Source: Chionis minor | Lineage: Eukaryota; Chordata; Aves; Charadriiformes; Chionididae | DNA: 64,000 nt | Reading direction: 5' to 3' | Assembly: GCA_013398295.1 (NCBI GenBank) | Contig: VZSF01006861.1 | Location: 1-64,000 of the forward strand | Shown here: in pieces, positions 54,101-64,000 of the stretch | How positions within the stretch are numbered: the stretch's first letter is position 1 | Layout: each line of letters starts with the position of its first letter | The notes under the pieces: model-generated | What the model saw: the letters and a program-made list of their open reading frames with translations, nothing else | Database searches by the model: none | Told to the model about the DNA's origin: nothing | Program-made: the position numbers and the translations under genes

Positions 54101-57100
54101 TGGTGGAGATCCGTTTTCTTCTCTGTGTCGGCATCTCTGCCGGTTTACTAGCTTTGCCAGCATCATTTGAGCTATCAGCCTTGTCATCACTGGAAAATTT
54201 AAAAGAGAATTCTGAAATACTTTACAGTGACAGATCTGTGACTCTTACTTTCAAGATATGTTTATGCACCAACCAGTATAAACATAGTACTACAGAAAAA
54301 AATCAGTTGTATACAAGAAGCCACACTAAAACCAACCTGTAGCTGGTACTTCTTCATAAACTAAACAGCTATAAGAATTGGTATATCATTTTCTAATATT
54401 AATTACTATTAATTGATTTTACTGCTACAAGCTAGTTGACCAATAATGCTAACCTCATATGTTCCTTCCCTACCCCCTTGCCTTTTTGGAAGGCTCTCTA
54501 CTTTCATCTGAGAATAACAAATATCATAATACGATAAAGCTTTATAAAAATAACTCACATAACATAGGTGATGTATTAAAAGCATTTTATCAAAGCTATA
54601 CACAAGTCGCTTAATGATTTTTATTATAATCAATCTGAACATTCCTCTTATACGTTTGCACATAATGATCTGTAAACTGTGAGTTCCAAAAAAGCCTCAG
54701 CAGCTAAACAGGCTGCTGTTATTCTACTCAAACTTACCACATCAGAAGTAGCCTTTTAGAGGCAATAACTTTTAGCTTCCCTGGAAAGCCTTCTATTTAA
54801 GTATTTTTTCCATCCCTAATTTTCAAAGGGCAAGCAAAATTGCCAACGATTACGACCTTCCAAATCTGCAGACTCCTCCAGCGTTTGGCTCCGTGGCTGT
54901 TGCTCATGGTTAAGACCGCAGCAGAATTAAAACTGAGTCATGAAGAGGTTTTTTAATTTTACATTGGAACTATGCCTTGTTTCTGTACATAAGGACAACC
55001 ACACCCATGGCTCACTTAGCAATTTTCAAATACAGTCAGAAGCAAGTGCCTCTAAACGAATATAAGAAGAGCACAAGCATACAGTGAAACTTTTCCAAAT
55101 CCTCACCAGCTACTATCTGTGACTCAGGAAAATGCTAGAGATGATGCTTTTGTATTTAACAGCCTCAATGACTTTCCCAAATCAATTTGTCCCACACTGT
55201 GAGTTCACATACTTCTTTACTACACAGAACATCCCTCAGCAAAGAGTTCAGCGGCATTACTACACCACTCTGTCTGTGTGTTTTGAATGAGATAATTGCA
55301 AGTTCCATTCAACATCCTCTGTTTTTTGTATAGCGAGAGACAGTGGAAAGTAACCCTTCGTTCATCTTGTCTATACCACTTGTGTTTTGAGAAGTCTTTA
55401 ATCAGTGCCAGTGAATAGTTCAGTTGAATTTAGCAGAAACTGCATTTAAAAAAATAAAATCATCTCATGCTCAGAGAATTTTCATTTCCCTGGTAATCAA
55501 CAACACCATTCAGCATTTAGAAAACAAAACAAAGTACATGACATTACAGATACAGGTTTGAGCAGCTATGAAGGAATAATGAAGGAATATTCAAAGAATA
55601 AATATGCAACATATTCTCACATTTGCCTTTACTTTTCTGGCAGACTAAACAAAAAGACATTGTGCTGTATGTCACCAATTACTGCACTCAGGAAATCAAA
55701 TTGTGTGACTTCCCTCAAATCCACTCTTCCTGAATCTCTGAATACCCAGGCAGCCAGTCTTTAAAATGCATCATCTAGAGAGACAGGTCTCCAAGAAGCT
55801 AACACTGCCTACACTGCAATAATCCTGAGGCCTGCTCTCTCCTATTTGGTGGCTATACACCTTCAAAAGCAACCAAAAACTTTAGGAACTAGCTATTCAG
55901 TGGAATTTAGGCTGACCAAATAGAGGCAAGAAGGCAGCAGCTTTCACCCGCACCTTTACTACTTGCTCCCAGGACTAAAAGTCCCTCAAGAGTCTCCCAG
56001 CAGTTTTATGTTGGATACTACCTTCTCCCTCCAGCTGAGTTGTGGAACCCAACACAGCACTTCAGTGGTACACATGTCTCTTCCTCTAAGTCCCTCAATT
56101 TCCAACCTGCAGTTCTCCAAAGGAGCTCTTTCCTAGCCACATCCCACACATTTCACTGCACTGGCAAACTGAAGAACTTTGTACGCTACATTCAACATGA
56201 ACAACTTCCATCACAGAGTCTTAAATTTCTTATCACTACTCTATTTTTTCTTTAAAACAGCAAGATGTGGTTTTGTGGATTTGTATGCTTGGATATTTTC
56301 CACATTTACAGAGGAAAGTATTTTATGATCCTGTTACTTATATGGTAAGGGTCTATTTTTCAAGCAACTTGAATAGATCCTTCAGAGTATTCTCCCTTTC
56401 AGAATGGCATTGGCATCTCGTTTTGAAACTTACAATTAGATTACACTGAAGCATTGATTAAATTAACAACACGAAAATCTTTAATAAATCTGCTGAATCA
56501 GCAACAGTACCGCATAATTGAAAAACGGCGAGTACGCATCATTTAAGAAAAAAGTACTGGATAACAAAAAAGCCCACAAAACAGTAACCTGATCTCTGTT
56601 ACACAAAGATTTTACAAATAAAACCTGAAAGAAGAACATCCTTATAGCACAATGCAAAACAAGTTTAAGTATAAAAGATGTAAGACACAAGCTGAATAAA
56701 AGGCAGCATGGGTTTACTGAAGACATGCCATGCCAACTAGTCTGATACCTGAATTTCTAGTCACCTTCTATTTTGTCACAAAGGACAAGTTTCAACTGAA
56801 AGACTAGAGGTGTTCATGCAAGATGCAAAACCGAGCAGTTAGAAGTGAGAAGGTTGTTCTGAAGAGCAATTATCAGACTTGAGGAAATGTCCTGAAGAAC
56901 TGGACTGTACTGCTTTTGGCAGGGATAGCGTTAATTGTCTTCACAGTAGCTCATATGGTGTTACGTTTCAGATTTGTGACTGAAACAGTGCTGATAGCTA
57001 GCACACCCATGTTTCAGCTACTGCTGAGCAGTAATTACACAGCACCAAAGCTTTGTATCATACCACCCTGCCAACGAGCAGGCTGAGGGTGCACAAGAAG

Positions 57101-58242
57101 TTTGGAAGGGACACAGCCAGGACAGCTGACCCCAAGTGACCAAAGGGATATCTCATACCGTACGACGTCATGCTCAGCACATAAAACGGGAGGAAGAAGA
57201 AGGAAGGGACATTTGGGGTGATGGCGTTTGTCTTCCCATGTAACCACTAATGCATGAAGCCCTGCTTTTCCTGGAGATGGATAAACACCTGCCAGCTGAC
57301 AGGAAGTTGTGAATCAATTCATGATTTTGCTTTACTTGTGTGTATGGATTTGGCTTTACTCATTAAAACTGTCTTTATCTTGACCCACGAGTTTTTGCAC
57401 TTTTGCCCTTCTGATTCTTGGCCCATCCAACCGGGGGAGAGCAAGCAAGTAGCTGTGCGGGGCTTCTCAGCAGGCGGGGGTCAACCTACAAAAGGGAGGT
57501 CCTGAAGGAGTCGTCCTAGGACCAACCTCACTGTGCATTTCCATTTCAGTTAAAAGCACTTAAAAGATTAAACAATCAAAAAAGAAAAAGCCAGAAAGTT
57601 CTCCTTTGCTAATGCATGAAGAAGTGACTACAAAACAGGAAGCAATATAAGTATGTAAAATCAAAGTCCTTCAGTTATGGAGCGCAAAAATTTTTTGCTG
57701 TACACAGCAAACTGGAGCTCCCTGCTGCTGCAGTGCCAGAAAAATGGAGTATCGGACCACACCAGGCCCCTCCTTTGCAGTCCTCACTTATATATTATTT
57801 CCAACACCTGCAGCGCAACCGCAGCAAAAAAATGCATTTTTTGCTTAGGTTGCAAATGCTCCAAACACCCCGAAGTCCATGCCCGATGCCCGCACGCACG
57901 ACTGTCCGGGGGGCGGCGCAGCACCCTAATTTGAGGTCTTCCAGGACGACGCAAATCCAAACCCAGCAGGGACAAGCAGGAGGCGACACGCCGCGATGAC
58001 AACGAGCGCCCCGGGAGAGCCCACCACCACTACATCCCCAGGGAGCTCCCCAAGGGCAGCGGGGACAGGCACCCCCACCTCCCCGCGCCCCTCCCACTCA
58101 GGGGGATCCACGGCCGGGCGGCGGCAGCGGCGCGGATAAGACCCCCGCCGGGCGCGGCGCGGCACGGCCCACCGCCCTGCCCGCACCCCGGGCTACCGCG
58201 GCGGCCCCGCCGGGACTCACCTCTCGGCCCGCCGGGCGCTCG
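2976..58242 (-). CDS. BDP1: BDP1, TFIIIB B'' subunit (RNA polymerase III initiation factor), 42 exons, start codon in gap
   Basis: BDP1 joins TBP and BRF1 (or BRF2) in TFIIIB, which recruits RNA polymerase III to tRNA, 5S and U6 promoters in the nucleus. The identification rests on strong similarity, recalled from the human protein, along the whole length: the RRKRIS block, the basic [10 protein letters not shown] segment, [16 protein letters not shown], the SANT domain, the repeated PKPNL motifs, [38 protein letters not shown] and the final SEYFFSDIF tail. Exons 2-42 total 6,937 coding nt and read open through every junction, giving 2,311 residues from exon 2; the human protein has about 2,624. 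Exon 1 is mostly in the N gap, so the initiator is not visible. The eight central cassettes keep phase 0 at their borders. Introns not listed separately (for example 14586-15594, 25690-26149 and 44994-46649) show only unique AT-rich sequence to me. A further phase 0-0 exon could have been missed. Confidence 0.96.
3151..3192. repeat. (GT)n/(TA)n microsatellite
   Basis: An alternating GT run with one interruption, then a short TA run, in the last BDP1 intron (3105-3465), under 60 bp from the exon 42 acceptor. Confidence 0.93.
3466..3706 (-). CDS. BDP1: BDP1 exon 41
   Basis: A 241-nt exon encoding [20 protein letters not shown]; the human protein has [19 protein letters not shown] basic [12 protein letters not shown] stretch follows. 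Confidence 0.96.
3707..5013 (-). other. BDP1 intron 40
   Basis: 1.3 kb, unique sequence, no recognisable element. Confidence 0.7.
5014..5308 (-). CDS. BDP1: BDP1 exon 40
   Basis: A 295-nt exon, Ser/Glu/Gln-rich ([17 protein letters not shown]), with low conservation. It is open in the needed frame and ends in a GTATTT donor. Confidence 0.86.
6130..6172 (-). CDS. BDP1: BDP1 exon 39 (micro-exon)
   Basis: A 43-nt exon encoding [14 protein letters not shown]. It bridges the phase between exon 38 (phase 0) and exon 40 (needs one base). Donor GTAGGT. Confidence 0.78.
7056..7272 (-). CDS. BDP1: BDP1 exon 38
   Basis: A 217-nt exon ending [18 protein letters not shown], which parallels human NDHVPPAKKRSLTLRDD. 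Confidence 0.92.
8385..8450. repeat. AT-rich palindromic tract
   Basis: Repeated, self-complementary TATATATTC / GAATATATA segments (around 8400-8445) could fold into hairpins. In the intron between exons 37 and 38. Confidence 0.8.
8747..8936 (-). CDS. BDP1: BDP1 exon 37
   Basis: A 190-nt exon encoding [16 protein letters not shown] and [10 protein letters not shown]; the human protein has [11 protein letters not shown] and [10 protein letters not shown]. Very strong homology. Confidence 0.97.
8937..10500 (-). other. BDP1 intron 36
   Basis: 1.56 kb, unique sequence with no repeat, exon or RNA that I can support. Confidence 0.7.
10501..10561 (-). CDS. BDP1: BDP1 exon 36
   Basis: A 61-nt exon encoding [20 protein letters not shown]. 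Accepted on phase and splice sites. Confidence 0.82.
11147..11505 (+). mobile_element. CR1 LINE fragment, 3' end, internally deleted
   Basis: It carries the CR1 3' region in plus orientation and ends with the typical avian stretch (GATGATCTCCAGAGGTCCC ... TTCTGTGATTC). Compared with the copy at 19471-21010 it lacks about 300 bp in the middle (after GAGGAAAGGCT). It is in the intron between exons 35 and 36, antisense to BDP1. Confidence 0.9.
12146..12347 (-). CDS. BDP1: BDP1 exon 35 with in-frame 21-bp tandem repeat
   Basis: A 202-nt exon. Near its 3' end it contains two perfect copies of a 21-bp unit (PEQNPCL) and a third partial copy (PEHN). Upstream it reads [15 protein letters not shown]. 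Donor GTAAAG. Confidence 0.87.
12175..12226. repeat. Coding 21-bp minisatellite in BDP1 exon 35
   Basis: Two perfect 21-bp units (12175-12195, 12196-12216) and a partial third, in frame, encoding PEQNPCL repeats. Confidence 0.95.
12935..13076 (-). CDS. BDP1: BDP1 exon 34
   Basis: A 142-nt exon encoding [19 protein letters not shown] and ending KQADKPE. Low conservation; supported by splice sites and phase. Confidence 0.83.
13110..13200. repeat. Degenerate GT/TA-rich simple repeat
   Basis: Purine-pyrimidine alternating tract just beside the exon 34 acceptor and before the CR1 fragment. Confidence 0.8.
13241..13923 (-). mobile_element. CR1 LINE fragment, broken by a single N
   Basis: The CR1 3' end (GAATCACAGAATATTATGGG) is at the low-coordinate side, so the element is minus-oriented, sense to BDP1. 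At 13435 a single N joins it to a segment that lies about 330 bp further into the element in the copy at 19.5 kb. The part after the N is almost identical to 19994-20481. Confidence 0.92.
14428..14585 (-). CDS. BDP1: BDP1 exon 33, diverged terminal repeat
   Basis: A 158-nt exon with [18 protein letters not shown], which corresponds to human RSRLAKPKPNLEKTLG. This is a ninth, diverged repeat that lies outside the phase-matched cassette series. Confidence 0.88.
15595..15826 (-). CDS. BDP1: BDP1 exon 32
   Basis: A 232-nt exon encoding [19 protein letters not shown] and an acidic C-terminal half ([13 protein letters not shown]). Donor GTTAAA is weak but gives the right phase. Confidence 0.85.
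16477..16560 (-). CDS. BDP1: BDP1 exon 31
   Basis: An 84-nt exon encoding [20 protein letters not shown]; the human protein has [16 protein letters not shown]. Clear homology. Confidence 0.95.
16785..17561 (+). mobile_element. Solo LTR of an avian endogenous retrovirus
   Basis: Starts TGTACTGGGTACAGG and ends ACTAACCACA. It has a poly(A) signal region (GGCAATAAATTAAATTAG) and a purine-rich U5 (GAGGAGGAGGAGTGGGAGAG) typical of bird LTRs. No internal retroviral sequence on either side. In the intron between exons 30 and 31, antisense to BDP1. Ends approximate; no clean target-site duplication seen. Confidence 0.8.
17823..17859 (-). CDS. BDP1: BDP1 exon 30 (micro-exon)
   Basis: A 37-nt exon encoding [12 protein letters not shown]. 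Its acceptor (TTTAAG) and donor (GTAGAT) are modest. It is accepted because it supplies the single extra base needed by exon 31 and matches the human ...DEPG segment in position. Confidence 0.8.
18197..18295 (-). CDS. BDP1: BDP1 exon 29
   Basis: A 99-nt, phase 0-0 exon encoding [19 protein letters not shown]; matches human LEITVNVPDVG. Confidence 0.93.
19471..21010 (-). mobile_element. CR1 LINE fragment, about 1.5 kb
   Basis: The longest uninterrupted CR1 3' portion in the window: the 3' end at 19471, then the C-terminal part of the reverse transcriptase ORF with frame damage, 5' truncated near 21010. It lies in the intron between exons 28 and 29, sense to BDP1. It contains an expanded (ATCC)n microsatellite at 20614-20659. 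Confidence 0.93.
20614..20659. repeat. (ATCC)n microsatellite inside CR1
   Basis: About eleven tetramer units in the CR1 copy at 19.5-21 kb; not present in the related copies. Confidence 0.93.
21881..22479 (+). mobile_element. Solo LTR, ERVL-like, diverged
   Basis: Same family as 56906-57490: GGCTGGGATAAAGTTAATTT at the start, GGGACAGCTGACCC and CATATGACGTTGTGCTCAGC in U3, AATAAAAAC as TATA-like box, CCTATCAAACTGTCTTTAT near the poly(A) site, GGGTCAGCCCACCACA at the end. No internal viral sequence. Antisense to BDP1. Confidence 0.83.
22835..23225 (-). CDS. BDP1: BDP1 exon 28, repeat exon of cassette 8 plus conserved block
   Basis: A 391-nt exon, the largest of the repeat series. A late repeat ([12 protein letters not shown]) corresponds to human FKPNVTRGRGSK. 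It is followed by the highly conserved VTLRASQEE, an acidic run, [17 protein letters not shown] and QIEETMEE. Confidence 0.96.
24219..24436 (-). CDS. BDP1: BDP1 exon 27, spacer exon of cassette 8
   Basis: A 218-nt exon, phase 0 in, 2 out, Ser/Glu-rich ([19 protein letters not shown]). Confidence 0.88.
25473..25689 (-). CDS. BDP1: BDP1 exon 26, decayed repeat exon of cassette 7
   Basis: A 217-nt exon with the eroded repeat [18 protein letters not shown]. It resembles the human repeat GRLQRPRPNIRKTG in keeping RPN. Confidence 0.88.
26150..27180 (+). mobile_element. CR1 LINE fragment, old
   Basis: Plus-oriented remains of a CR1 reverse transcriptase region (starts GGATCCAGGGAATTACAGGC) through to the C-terminal part, with stops and frameshifts. 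The terminal 3' UTR is missing. More diverged than the other copies. In the intron between exons 25 and 26, antisense to BDP1. Confidence 0.9.
27773..27960 (-). CDS. BDP1: BDP1 exon 25, spacer exon of cassette 7
   Basis: A 188-nt exon, phase 0 in, 2 out, encoding [19 protein letters not shown] and a Ser/Lys-rich remainder. Confidence 0.86.
28469..28506. repeat. 18-bp tandem repeat beside the exon 24 donor
   Basis: AGTCAGAAATATCTGAAT occurs twice in a row, ending about 10 bp from the splice donor of exon 24. Confidence 0.85.
28519..28729 (-). CDS. BDP1: BDP1 exon 24, decayed repeat exon of cassette 6
   Basis: A 211-nt exon, the same length and phase as exon 22. The repeat is still visible but eroded: [18 protein letters not shown]. 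The RFQ part and the first lysine of KPN are lost. Confidence 0.87.
29396..29511 (-). CDS. BDP1: BDP1 exon 23, spacer exon of cassette 6
   Basis: A 116-nt exon, phase 0 in, 2 out, encoding [20 protein letters not shown]. Shorter than the 188-nt spacers around it. Confidence 0.84.
30080..32447 (-). mobile_element. CR1-type LINE, about 2 kb, endonuclease end plus reverse transcriptase
   Basis: Minus-oriented. A long open stretch at 30989-31792 includes the end of the endonuclease domain (SDHEMVEF) and the linker into reverse transcriptase. Further on the catalytic YADD/FADD-type motif reads FANN (near 30430-30445), so the copy is dead. The 3' tail is missing. The high-coordinate end contains a 368-bp exact repeat around an N (see findings), so the real element is probably about 2.0 kb. 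Sense to BDP1. Confidence 0.92.
31711..32447. repeat. Exact 368-bp direct duplication separated by one N
   Basis: 31711-32078 and 32080-32447 are identical by base-by-base reading, with the single N at 32079 between them. Most likely an unmerged contig overlap rather than real sequence. Confidence 0.93.
32446..32960 (+). mobile_element. Solo LTR of an avian endogenous retrovirus
   Basis: Begins TGTCCTGGTTTGAGGCAAAA and includes GTGACCCAAAACTGACC and a TATA-like CATAAAAGC. It abuts the end of the CR1 at 32447 and lies close upstream of the exon 22 donor. The right end is uncertain (about 32,960). Antisense to BDP1. Confidence 0.7.
33198..33408 (-). CDS. BDP1: BDP1 exon 22, repeat exon of cassette 5
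   Basis: A 211-nt exon with the near-canonical motif [19 protein letters not shown] (Tyr for Pro at one position). A solo LTR ends only about 240 bp beyond its donor. Confidence 0.92.
33968..34155 (-). CDS. BDP1: BDP1 exon 21, spacer exon of cassette 5
   Basis: A 188-nt exon, phase 0 in, 2 out, starting [18 protein letters not shown] and ending in a Ser/Thr/Asp-rich stretch. Confidence 0.87.
34655..34871 (-). CDS. BDP1: BDP1 exon 20, repeat exon of cassette 4
   Basis: A 217-nt exon (the same length as exon 26) with the motif [19 protein letters not shown]. Confidence 0.92.
35591..35778 (-). CDS. BDP1: BDP1 exon 19, spacer exon of cassette 4
   Basis: A 188-nt exon, phase 0 in, 2 out; exons 21 and 25 have exactly the same length. 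It starts [18 protein letters not shown]. Ser/Glu-rich and probably disordered. Confidence 0.87.
36226..36451 (-). CDS. BDP1: BDP1 exon 18, repeat exon of cassette 3
   Basis: A 226-nt exon with an intact motif, [20 protein letters not shown], and an acidic tail ([17 protein letters not shown]). Confidence 0.92.
36452..38102 (-). other. BDP1 intron 17
   Basis: 1.65 kb of unique sequence holding long T runs (36530-36547) and the G/T tract at 37022-37112. No coding or RNA feature recognised. Confidence 0.7.
37022..37112 (+). repeat. G/T-rich tract with several G runs
   Basis: Several runs of 4-8 G separated by T tracts, in the intron between exons 17 and 18. It could form a G-quadruplex on the plus strand; on the BDP1 pre-mRNA the sequence is C-rich. 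Confidence 0.8.
38103..38185 (-). CDS. BDP1: BDP1 exon 17, spacer exon of cassette 3
   Basis: An 83-nt exon, phase 0 in, 2 out, encoding [20 protein letters not shown]. Donor GTAAGT. Confidence 0.83.
38625..38784 (-). CDS. BDP1: BDP1 exon 16, repeat exon of cassette 2
   Basis: A 160-nt exon with the motif [20 protein letters not shown], a recognisable variant of the BDP1 repeat (KPNVTR instead of KPNLGR). Confidence 0.9.
39377..39453 (-). CDS. BDP1: BDP1 exon 15, spacer exon of cassette 2
   Basis: A 77-nt exon, the same length and phase as exon 13. It encodes [18 protein letters not shown]. Confidence 0.82.
39630..39771 (-). CDS. BDP1: BDP1 exon 14, repeat exon of cassette 1
   Basis: A 142-nt exon, phase 2 in, 0 out. 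It holds an intact repeat motif, [18 protein letters not shown], followed by an acidic tail. The donor is GTCAGA, a weaker site than its neighbours, but it gives the phase exon 15 needs. Confidence 0.9.
39772..41227 (-). other. BDP1 intron 13
   Basis: 1.46 kb, AT-rich and unique; I see nothing recognisable in it. Confidence 0.7.
41228..41304 (-). CDS. BDP1: BDP1 exon 13, spacer exon of cassette 1
   Basis: A 77-nt exon, phase 0 in, phase 2 out, encoding [20 protein letters not shown]. Short acidic spacer that precedes the first clear repeat exon. Confidence 0.85.
42060..42300 (+). mobile_element. Probable ancient CR1/L3-like relic
   Basis: Strongly diverged but order-preserving similarity to the 3' part of CR1 elements: GATCAGAGGAATAA, then TATGAGGAGAAATA, CTCTTCAGCTTG and later GCATCAGGCTTAAAACAA and ACTTTTTTAATTAAG. 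By-eye call only. Confidence 0.45.
42960..43119 (-). CDS. BDP1: BDP1 exon 12
   Basis: A 160-nt exon (phase 2 in, 0 out) encoding [17 protein letters not shown] and [16 protein letters not shown]. It has the same phase pattern as the later repeat exons but no visible RFQRPKPN motif, so it may be a decayed or unrelated copy. Confidence 0.82.
44200..44362 (-). CDS. BDP1: BDP1 exon 11
   Basis: A 163-nt exon, open in the required frame, rich in Glu, Asp and Ser (RKKMVYDGD at the start, [13 protein letters not shown] near the end). Little sequence similarity to mammals that I can recall; accepted on phase, splice sites and position. Confidence 0.8.
44709..44993 (-). CDS. BDP1: BDP1 exon 10
   Basis: A 285-nt exon encoding an acidic, low-complexity segment around [16 protein letters not shown]. 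It aligns with the human QKKRRRKKQD region. The flanks are weakly conserved, as expected for disordered sequence. Confidence 0.88.
46650..46793 (-). CDS. BDP1: BDP1 exon 9
   Basis: A 144-nt exon encoding [18 protein letters not shown] followed by a lysine-rich tail ([21 protein letters not shown]). The first part is the conserved long helix after the SANT domain. The second resembles a nuclear localisation or DNA-contacting basic stretch (inference). Confidence 0.95.
47457..47511 (-). CDS. BDP1: BDP1 exon 8, end of the SANT domain
   Basis: A 55-nt exon encoding [18 protein letters not shown], the third SANT helix and its exit. Donor GTAAGT, one base carried over. Confidence 0.96.
47780..49113 (+). 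mobile_element. CR1-type LINE fragment with intact 3' end
   Basis: Plus-oriented, related to the 30-32 kb copy. Reverse transcriptase remains with several stops; the catalytic motif reads FADN. It ends with the CR1-like terminus (GATGATCTTTAAGGTCCC ... CAATGATTCTA). In the intron between exons 7 and 8, antisense to BDP1. Confidence 0.92.
49382..49476 (-). CDS. BDP1: BDP1 exon 7, SANT domain core
   Basis: A 95-nt exon encoding helices 1-2 of the SANT domain ([20 protein letters not shown], then [12 protein letters not shown]). SANT domains are three-helix Myb-like folds; in BDP1 this one contacts DNA and BRF in the preinitiation complex. It lies about 330-365 residues after the start of exon 2. 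Confidence 0.97.
50479..50612 (-). CDS. BDP1: BDP1 exon 6, start of the SANT region
   Basis: A 134-nt exon encoding [19 protein letters not shown] and the [19 protein letters not shown] segment. The tryptophan of KPWSNK opens the SANT/Myb-like fold. Nearly identical to the human exon product. Confidence 0.96.
51031..51264. repeat. 121-bp tandem duplication in BDP1 intron 5
   Basis: The unit starting AGTGTAGTAAACTATGACAA occurs at 51031 and again at 51152; the second copy covers about 113 bp. I count two differences (A/G and C/T), so it is recent but not an exact assembly copy. Confidence 0.93.
51412..51555 (-). CDS. BDP1: BDP1 exon 5
   Basis: A 144-nt exon. A long acidic run (EEDEEEEAQ) leads into the conserved [20 protein letters not shown] block. 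Donor GTAACA. Confidence 0.94.
51901..51960 (-). CDS. BDP1: BDP1 exon 4
   Basis: A 60-nt exon with donor GTAAGT. It encodes [14 protein letters not shown], aligning with the human SSLEQEKKTEK segment. It is a charged, probably disordered linker. Confidence 0.9.
52882..52985 (-). CDS. BDP1: BDP1 exon 3
   Basis: A 104-nt exon, phase 0 in, two bases carried over. It encodes [20 protein letters not shown], one of the most conserved blocks of BDP1, in the region known from yeast and human work to be needed for TFIIIB assembly. Confidence 0.95.
52986..53636 (-). other. BDP1 intron 2
   Basis: 0.65 kb of AT-rich unique sequence, nothing recognised. The neighbouring intron 3 (51961-52881) has a GC-richer patch at 52320-52520 that I could not assign. 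Confidence 0.65.
53637..54189 (-). CDS. BDP1: BDP1 exon 2
   Basis: A 553-nt exon starting with the last base of a split codon and ending at a codon boundary (donor GTAGGT). It encodes the RRKRIS motif, a serine/proline-rich disordered stretch and a highly basic helix with [10 protein letters not shown], all matching the N-terminal part of vertebrate BDP1. Confidence 0.95.
54190..58220 (-). other. BDP1 intron 1
   Basis: 4 kb. Apart from the solo LTR at 56906-57490 and the CpG island at the promoter end I see only unique sequence. A short stretch near 56690-56760 (CATGCCATGCCAACTAGTCT) may be a very old CR1 remnant. Confidence 0.7.
56906..57490 (+). mobile_element. Solo LTR, ERVL-like
   Basis: TGTACTGCTTTTGGCAGGG at the start. 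U3 has GGACAGCTGACCCCAAGTG and ACGACGTCATGCTCAGC, then CATAAAACG as TATA-like box, a conserved R/U5 (ATTAAAACTGTCTTTATC) and an end at TCAACCTACA. No gag or pol remains beside it. In intron 1 of BDP1, antisense to it, about 1.3 kb from the BDP1 promoter. Confidence 0.85.
58221..58242 (-). CDS. BDP1: BDP1 exon 1, 3' end only (rest in N gap)
   Basis: Only 22 nt remain between the gap and a good donor (GTGAGT on the minus strand at 58215-58220). Read in the phase demanded by exon 2, they encode SARRAE plus two bases of a split serine codon. The initiator ATG and most of the N-terminal peptide must lie in the run of N. The phase match supports this being the true first coding exon, but 22 nt is little evidence. 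Confidence 0.7.
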
Positions 58243-58308
58243 NNNNNNNNNNNNNNNNNNNNNNNNNNNNNNNNNNNNNNNNNNNNNNNNNNNNNNNNNN
58301 NNNNNNNN
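58243..58308. other. Assembly gap (66 N) in BDP1 exon 1
   Basis: A run of N inside the CpG island. It removes the BDP1 start codon and most of exon 1. The true missing length is unknown. The sequence just right of it is an AT-rich patch, unusual for the island. Confidence 0.97.
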
Positions 58309-58779
58309 AAAAAAAATATTTACAAAAAATAAAGCGCCCTCTGGCGGGGGAAGCGCGCGCGCACGGCGTCAGCGCGCAAAGCCAGAACGGGCACGTAGGG
58401 CCCGAAGAAAGCAGCAAAGCGCTTTAGGTTTGGGGGGTTTGTTTATTTCCGGTTTGTTTCGGGAGTTTTTCCCTCGTTTTAACTCTGCCCAGCGGTTCCT
58501 CTCCCCTCCGCGCGCCTGACGGGGCGGGCGCAGGCGCAGGGGCCGCCCGGCCCCTCACCGGCCTCCGCGTCGGCCACGCCCCCTCCCCCAGCCGCGCGGC
58601 CGCTGATTGGGCCGGGCCCGCAGGCCACCTCCCACGCGGCGATGCAGTGACGTCAGGGAGCGAGGCTTTATTAGGGGCGGCAGCAGCGGGCGGGGAGGCT
58701 GGAAGGTTCTGGCAGCCGAGGGGCGTGGCGGCTGGTTGGCGGCGGCGGTAGCGGTGCTGCGCGGCCCCAGCGACTCGCG

Positions 58780-64000
<5,221 letters not shown>

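Noticed and set aside
53622..54134. BDP1 beginning at the internal ATG of exon 2
   Set aside because: Codons upstream of it in exon 2 are open, match the family and join in frame to the 22 nt of exon 1 after an acceptor AG at 54190-54191.
56889..57507. GTCCTGAAG on both sides of the LTR as a target-site duplication
   Set aside because: The two copies are not directly adjacent to the LTR ends (about 8 bp away on each side) and are longer than expected for this class, so I take it as chance.
57677..57999. Overlapping short frames upstream of BDP1 exon 1 as possible small genes
   Set aside because: No conserved motif, overlapping on both strands and located in intron 1 near the CpG island.

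Overview
This is a vertebrate, clearly avian, nuclear genome window. The signs are CR1 LINE fragments with the typical bird 3' end, bird-type endogenous retrovirus solo LTRs, and split genes with GT-AG introns. There are no bacterial features. Three runs of N mark assembly joins (13435, 32079, 58243-58308). I cannot name the species.

Almost the whole window is one gene on the minus strand: BDP1, the B double-prime subunit of the RNA polymerase III initiation factor TFIIIB. I could trace 41 downstream coding exons (2976-54189). All 40 junctions between them join in frame with GT donors and AG acceptors. The last 22 nt of exon 1 (58221-58242) also join in frame, but the rest of exon 1, with the start codon, is lost in the N gap at 58243-58308. 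From the first whole codon of exon 2 the protein runs 2,311 residues. It has an N-terminal basic region, an acidic linker, a SANT/Myb-like domain (exons 6-8), a lysine-rich stretch, then eight tandem two-exon cassettes. Each repeat exon of a cassette carries, intact or decayed, a motif like [12 protein letters not shown] conserved C-terminal tail follows. The 3' UTR probably ends near position 645.

On the plus strand, head to head with BDP1 across a shared CpG island (about 57,880-59,140), is SERF1. Its tiny first coding exon is at 58780-58786 and its second at 63511-63619; the rest lies beyond the right edge. At the left edge (1-260) is another CpG-rich, promoter-like block, about 400 bp past the BDP1 poly(A) signal. 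By synteny it is probably the 5' end of MCCC2, but no MCCC2 coding sequence is visible.

The BDP1 introns hold six clear CR1 fragments (near 11.3, 13.5, 20, 26.6, 31 and 48.5 kb), a probable ancient CR1 relic (42.1 kb), four solo LTRs (16.8, 21.9, 32.4 and 56.9 kb, all antisense to BDP1), a 121-bp tandem duplication and several microsatellites. Two of the N positions sit beside suspiciously identical duplicated sequence and look like assembly artefacts. I found no new multi-gene system here. The most interesting biology is the cassette-repeat architecture of BDP1 and the compact BDP1/SERF1 promoter.
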